Position numbers and translations under genes: made by a program
Assembly: GCA_017463375.1 (NCBI GenBank)
Contig: JAFTPG010000026.1
Coordinates: forward strand, 1-63,886
Direction: 5' to 3'
Source: Ruminococcus sp.
GTDB lineage: Bacteria; Bacillota; Clostridia; Oscillospirales; Ruminococcaceae
Length of the DNA stretch: 63,886 nucleotides
The notes under the pieces: model-generated
What the model saw: the letters and a program-made list of their open reading frames with translations, nothing else
Told to the model about the DNA's origin: nothing
Databases searched by the model: none
In this document: piece by piece, positions 61,717 through 63,886 of the stretch
Position numbering within the stretch: position 1 is the stretch's first letter
Layout of the letters: each line of letters opens with the position of its first letter

Positions 61717-63138
61717 TTATTCTTTTCCCGTCCAGCAGTAGGTACAGAGGTCGCACTCGGGCAGACCGATAGCCTTTACCGTACCCTCAAGGGACTGGAA
61801 TTCAAGTGAAGCGAGCTTTAAGCGGCGGCAGATCTCATCTCTGAGGAATCTTCCTCTTTCTGTATTTCCGTCGCTGTACTCACTGATATATTTAATACCC
61901 TCTTTGCCCTCGCGCTCATGAATAATCTGTCTTGCGATAAGCTCAAGCTCAGACTTGCTGCTTGAGAAGTTGAGGTACTTACAGCCGTACATGATCGGCG
62001 GACAAGCAGAGCGCAGATGAACCTCTTTAGCGCCGTGTTCGTAGAGAAACTCTACAGTTTCACGCATCTGAGTACCTCTTACAACGCTGTCGTCAACAAA
62101 GAGGAGCTTTTTGCCCTCGATAAGCTCATGAACGGGAATGAGCTTCATTTTAGCAACATGATTTCTCATAGACTGATTCTGAGGCATAAAGCTTCTGGGC
62201 CATGTAGGAGTATACTTGATAAACGGTCTTGCGAAGGGAATGCCGCTTCTGTTGGCATAGCCGATAGCGTGAGGAGTTCCGGAATCCGGAATTCCGCAGA
62301 CGTAATCCACATCGGGGAGTCTGCCTGCATTGATATCGTTTTCCGCCATAATTTCGCCGTTTCTTGTACGCATAGTCTCTACAGTAACGCCCTCGTAAAC
62401 GGCATTGGGATAGCCGTAATATGTCCACATGAACGAGCAGATATGCATTCTTCCGCCGTTTTTTGCGAGAGTCTCGCACTTATCGGCAGTAATACGGGCG
62501 ATCTCACCAGGTTCAAGCTCACGGCAGGTAGAGTAGCCGAGCTTCTGGAACGCAAACGATTCCATTGAGAGACAGTATCCGTCGTCACGTTTACCGATAA
62601 CGATAGGGAGTCTGCCGTTTTTATCTCTTGCAGCATAGATTGCGTCCTTGGTGAGGATAATGAGAGTCATAGTGCCGTTGATTTTTTCCTGAGCGTACTT
62701 GATTCCCTCAATGAAGTCATCCTTCTGAGCGATAAGCGCGCCGATGAGCGAGCCGGAGTTGATGCTTCCGCTGCTCATTACCTCAAAGTTATCGCAGCCG
62801 CTTTCAAAAAGCTCATTTGTGAGCTCCTCAGCGTTATTGATGATACCGACGCTGCAAACAGCGTAGATACCGAAGCGGGATCTTACGAGGATCGGCTGAG
62901 GATCCGTATCGCTGATACAGCCGATACAGAGCTTGCCCTGCATTGATACAGCGTCGTCCTCGAATTTAGTTCTGAAGGGAGAGTTTTCGATTCTGTGGAT
63001 AGATCTCTGGAAGCCTCTCTCCTCGGAATAAGCTGTCATACCGCCTCGTCTTGTACCGAGATGCGAGTGATAGTCAGTTCCGAAAAAGACGTCAGTTATG
63101 CAGTCATTTTTAGAAGCTGCACCGAAAAATCCGCCCAT
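61717..63138 (-). CDS. purF: Amidophosphoribosyltransferase-like protein lacking the N-terminal cysteine
   Basis: 473 residues, GGGAGA before ATG. The C-terminal half has the PRPP loop KKLLFVDDSVVRGTQM and GIPDSGTPHAIGYA. The glutaminase-type N-domain starts MGGFFGAASKNDC, with LGTRRGGM. Standard PurF enzymes need Cys as residue 1 after processing (MCGI...), here it is Gly, so glutamine cleavage by the usual mechanism looks impossible. A cysteine pair, CDLCTYC, is at the C-terminus. It should make phosphoribosylamine, perhaps from free ammonia. Its start is three bases after the purC stop. Confidence 0.9.
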   Translation of the reverse strand: MGGFFGAASKNDCITDVFFGTDYHSHLGTRRGGMTAYSEERGFQRSIHRIENSPFRTKFEDDAVSMQGKLCIGCISDTDPQPILVRSRFGIYAVCSVGIINNAEELTNELFESGCDNFEVMSSGSINSGSLIGALIAQKDDFIEGIKYAQEKINGTMTLIILTKDAIYAARDKNGRLPIVIGKRDDGYCLSMESFAFQKLGYSTCRELEPGEIARITADKCETLAKNGGRMHICSFMWTYYGYPNAVYEGVTVETMRTRNGEIMAENDINAGRLPDVDYVCGIPDSGTPHAIGYANRSGIPFARPFIKYTPTWPRSFMPQNQSMRNHVAKMKLIPVHELIEGKKLLFVDDSVVRGTQMRETVEFLYEHGAKEVHLRSACPPIMYGCKYLNFSSSKSELELIARQIIHEREGKEGIKYISEYSDGNTERGRFLRDEICRRLKLASLEFQSLEGTVKAIGLPECDLCTYCWTGKE

Positions 63139-63141
63139 TTA

Positions 63142-63861
63142 TTATTCTCCCATCAGTCTCTTCATGATTTCCTGGTAAGCCTCTTCAACGCCGCCCATAT
63201 CTCTGCGGAAGCGGTCCTTATCGAGCTTTTCATGAGTAGTGCTGTCCCAGAAACGGCATGTATCAGGAGAAATCTCATCAGCGAGGATAATAGTGCCGTC
63301 AGATGTTTTACCGAACTCGATCTTGAAGTCAATGAGGTCGATGTTAAGCTCCTTGAAGAACTTGAGCATATAGTCGTTGACCATGAAAGCGTACTTAGTG
63401 ATGGTATCAATCTCTTCCTTTGTAGCGAGACCGAGACCGAGAGCATAGTAGTCGTTGATGAACGGGTCGCCGAGATCGTCGTTCTTGTAGCTGAATTCGA
63501 GAGTAGGCTGCTTGAGCGGAGTGCCCTCCTCGATACCGAGCTTCTTTGAGAAGCTTCCGGCAGCAACGTTTCTTACGATAACCTCAAGAGGAACGATAGA
63601 AACCTTTTTAACGATAGTCTCACGGTCGCTGATCTCCTCAACGAGATGAGTGGGAACGCCAGCCTTTTCGAGCATCTTGAACATGAAGTTTGTCATTCTG
63701 TTATTGACAACACCCTTGCCCGAGATAGTACCCTTCTTTTCGCCGTTGAAAGCGGTAGCGTCGTCCTTGTAGTCAACGATTACGAGGTCGGGGTCGTTTG
63801 TAGCATAAACCTTCTTAGCCTTGCCCTCATAGAGCTGTTCCATTTTTACGATATTTTCCAT
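63142..63861 (-). CDS. purC: SAICAR synthetase
   Basis: 239 residues, typical length; AGGAGG nine bases upstream. [34 protein letters not shown] and [12 protein letters not shown] are the family motifs. Condenses CAIR with aspartate. It is the first purine gene in the window; promoter and any purE lie beyond the right edge. Confidence 0.98.
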   Translation of the reverse strand: MENIVKMEQLYEGKAKKVYATNDPDLVIVDYKDDATAFNGEKKGTISGKGVVNNRMTNFMFKMLEKAGVPTHLVEEISDRETIVKKVSIVPLEVIVRNVAAGSFSKKLGIEEGTPLKQPTLEFSYKNDDLGDPFINDYYALGLGLATKEEIDTITKYAFMVNDYMLKFFKELNIDLIDFKIEFGKTSDGTIILADEISPDTCRFWDSTTHEKLDKDRFRRDMGGVEEAYQEIMKRLMGE

Positions 63862-63886
63862 TTTAATATTCCTCCTGAGAATTATA

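Noticed and set aside
63862..63886. Possible purine riboswitch or PurR box in front of purC
   Set aside because: Only 25 bases of the upstream region are in the window; they hold just the ribosome site, so nothing can be claimed.

Overview
The window looks like a chromosomal segment of a gut or rumen Clostridia of the Ruminococcus / Oscillospiraceae type. The evidence is Gram-positive style Shine-Dalgarno sites with many GTG and TTG starts, a zinc-ribbon S14, a HrcA-type CIRCE operator at groESL, a tryptophan T-box, secreted proteins with dockerin-like calcium loops, and a bacterial expansin. The assignment to genus level is inference. No rRNA, tRNA, CRISPR array, phage or transposase gene was seen.

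Layout. 1-2012: end of an efflux adaptor (HlyD/MFP) gene and a MacB-periplasmic-domain protein. 2073-2274: repeat element. 2300-3216: two small membrane proteins. 3261-5310 (minus): NatAB-like ABC exporter. 5669-17931: a large carbohydrate-uptake operon behind one consensus promoter and a roughly 320-nt leader. It encodes a giant CBM-like/solute-binding fusion, two permease pairs, a beta-propeller/TPR membrane protein, a Yip1-like protein and a DUF5696-like secreted protein, but no ATPase. 17954-18120: palindrome-rich element. 18141-22927 (minus): cell-wall M23 peptidase, luxS, an RluA pseudouridine synthase, a membrane protein and a histidine phosphatase. 23056-25805: XRE regulator and a Trp T-box controlling a TrpB2-type enzyme.

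26071-42029 is the ribosomal superoperon in the usual order (S10 to L17, with secY, adk, map, a KOW protein, infA and rpoA). It sits behind a promoter and a long leader containing an intrinsic terminator. 42149-45063 holds two lipoproteins, yajC and a small membrane protein. 45060-48835 (minus) is an OmpR-type response regulator, a histidine kinase and an HtrA protease. 48903-49660 is a frameshifted dockerin protein. 49854-51968 (minus) is groES-groEL with CIRCE. 52088-52457 is a MITE-like element with terminal inverted repeats and a 6-bp target duplication, next to a degenerate Spo0A-like gene.

53443-63861 (minus) is a purine biosynthesis cluster read purC-purF-purM-[expansin]-purN-purO-like-AICAR transformylase-[two small membrane proteins, Uma2]-purD. 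Its intergenic gaps carry many short palindromic repeats. IMP synthesis appears to use separate AICAR transformylase and archaeal-type PurO proteins rather than a bifunctional PurH, and PurF lacks the usual N-terminal cysteine.

The most unusual items are the sugar-uptake locus with four permeases and a CBM-like/binding-protein fusion, the half-dockerin expansin inside the purine operon, the Spo0A homologue lacking its phosphoacceptor aspartate, and the mobile-element-like repeat families.
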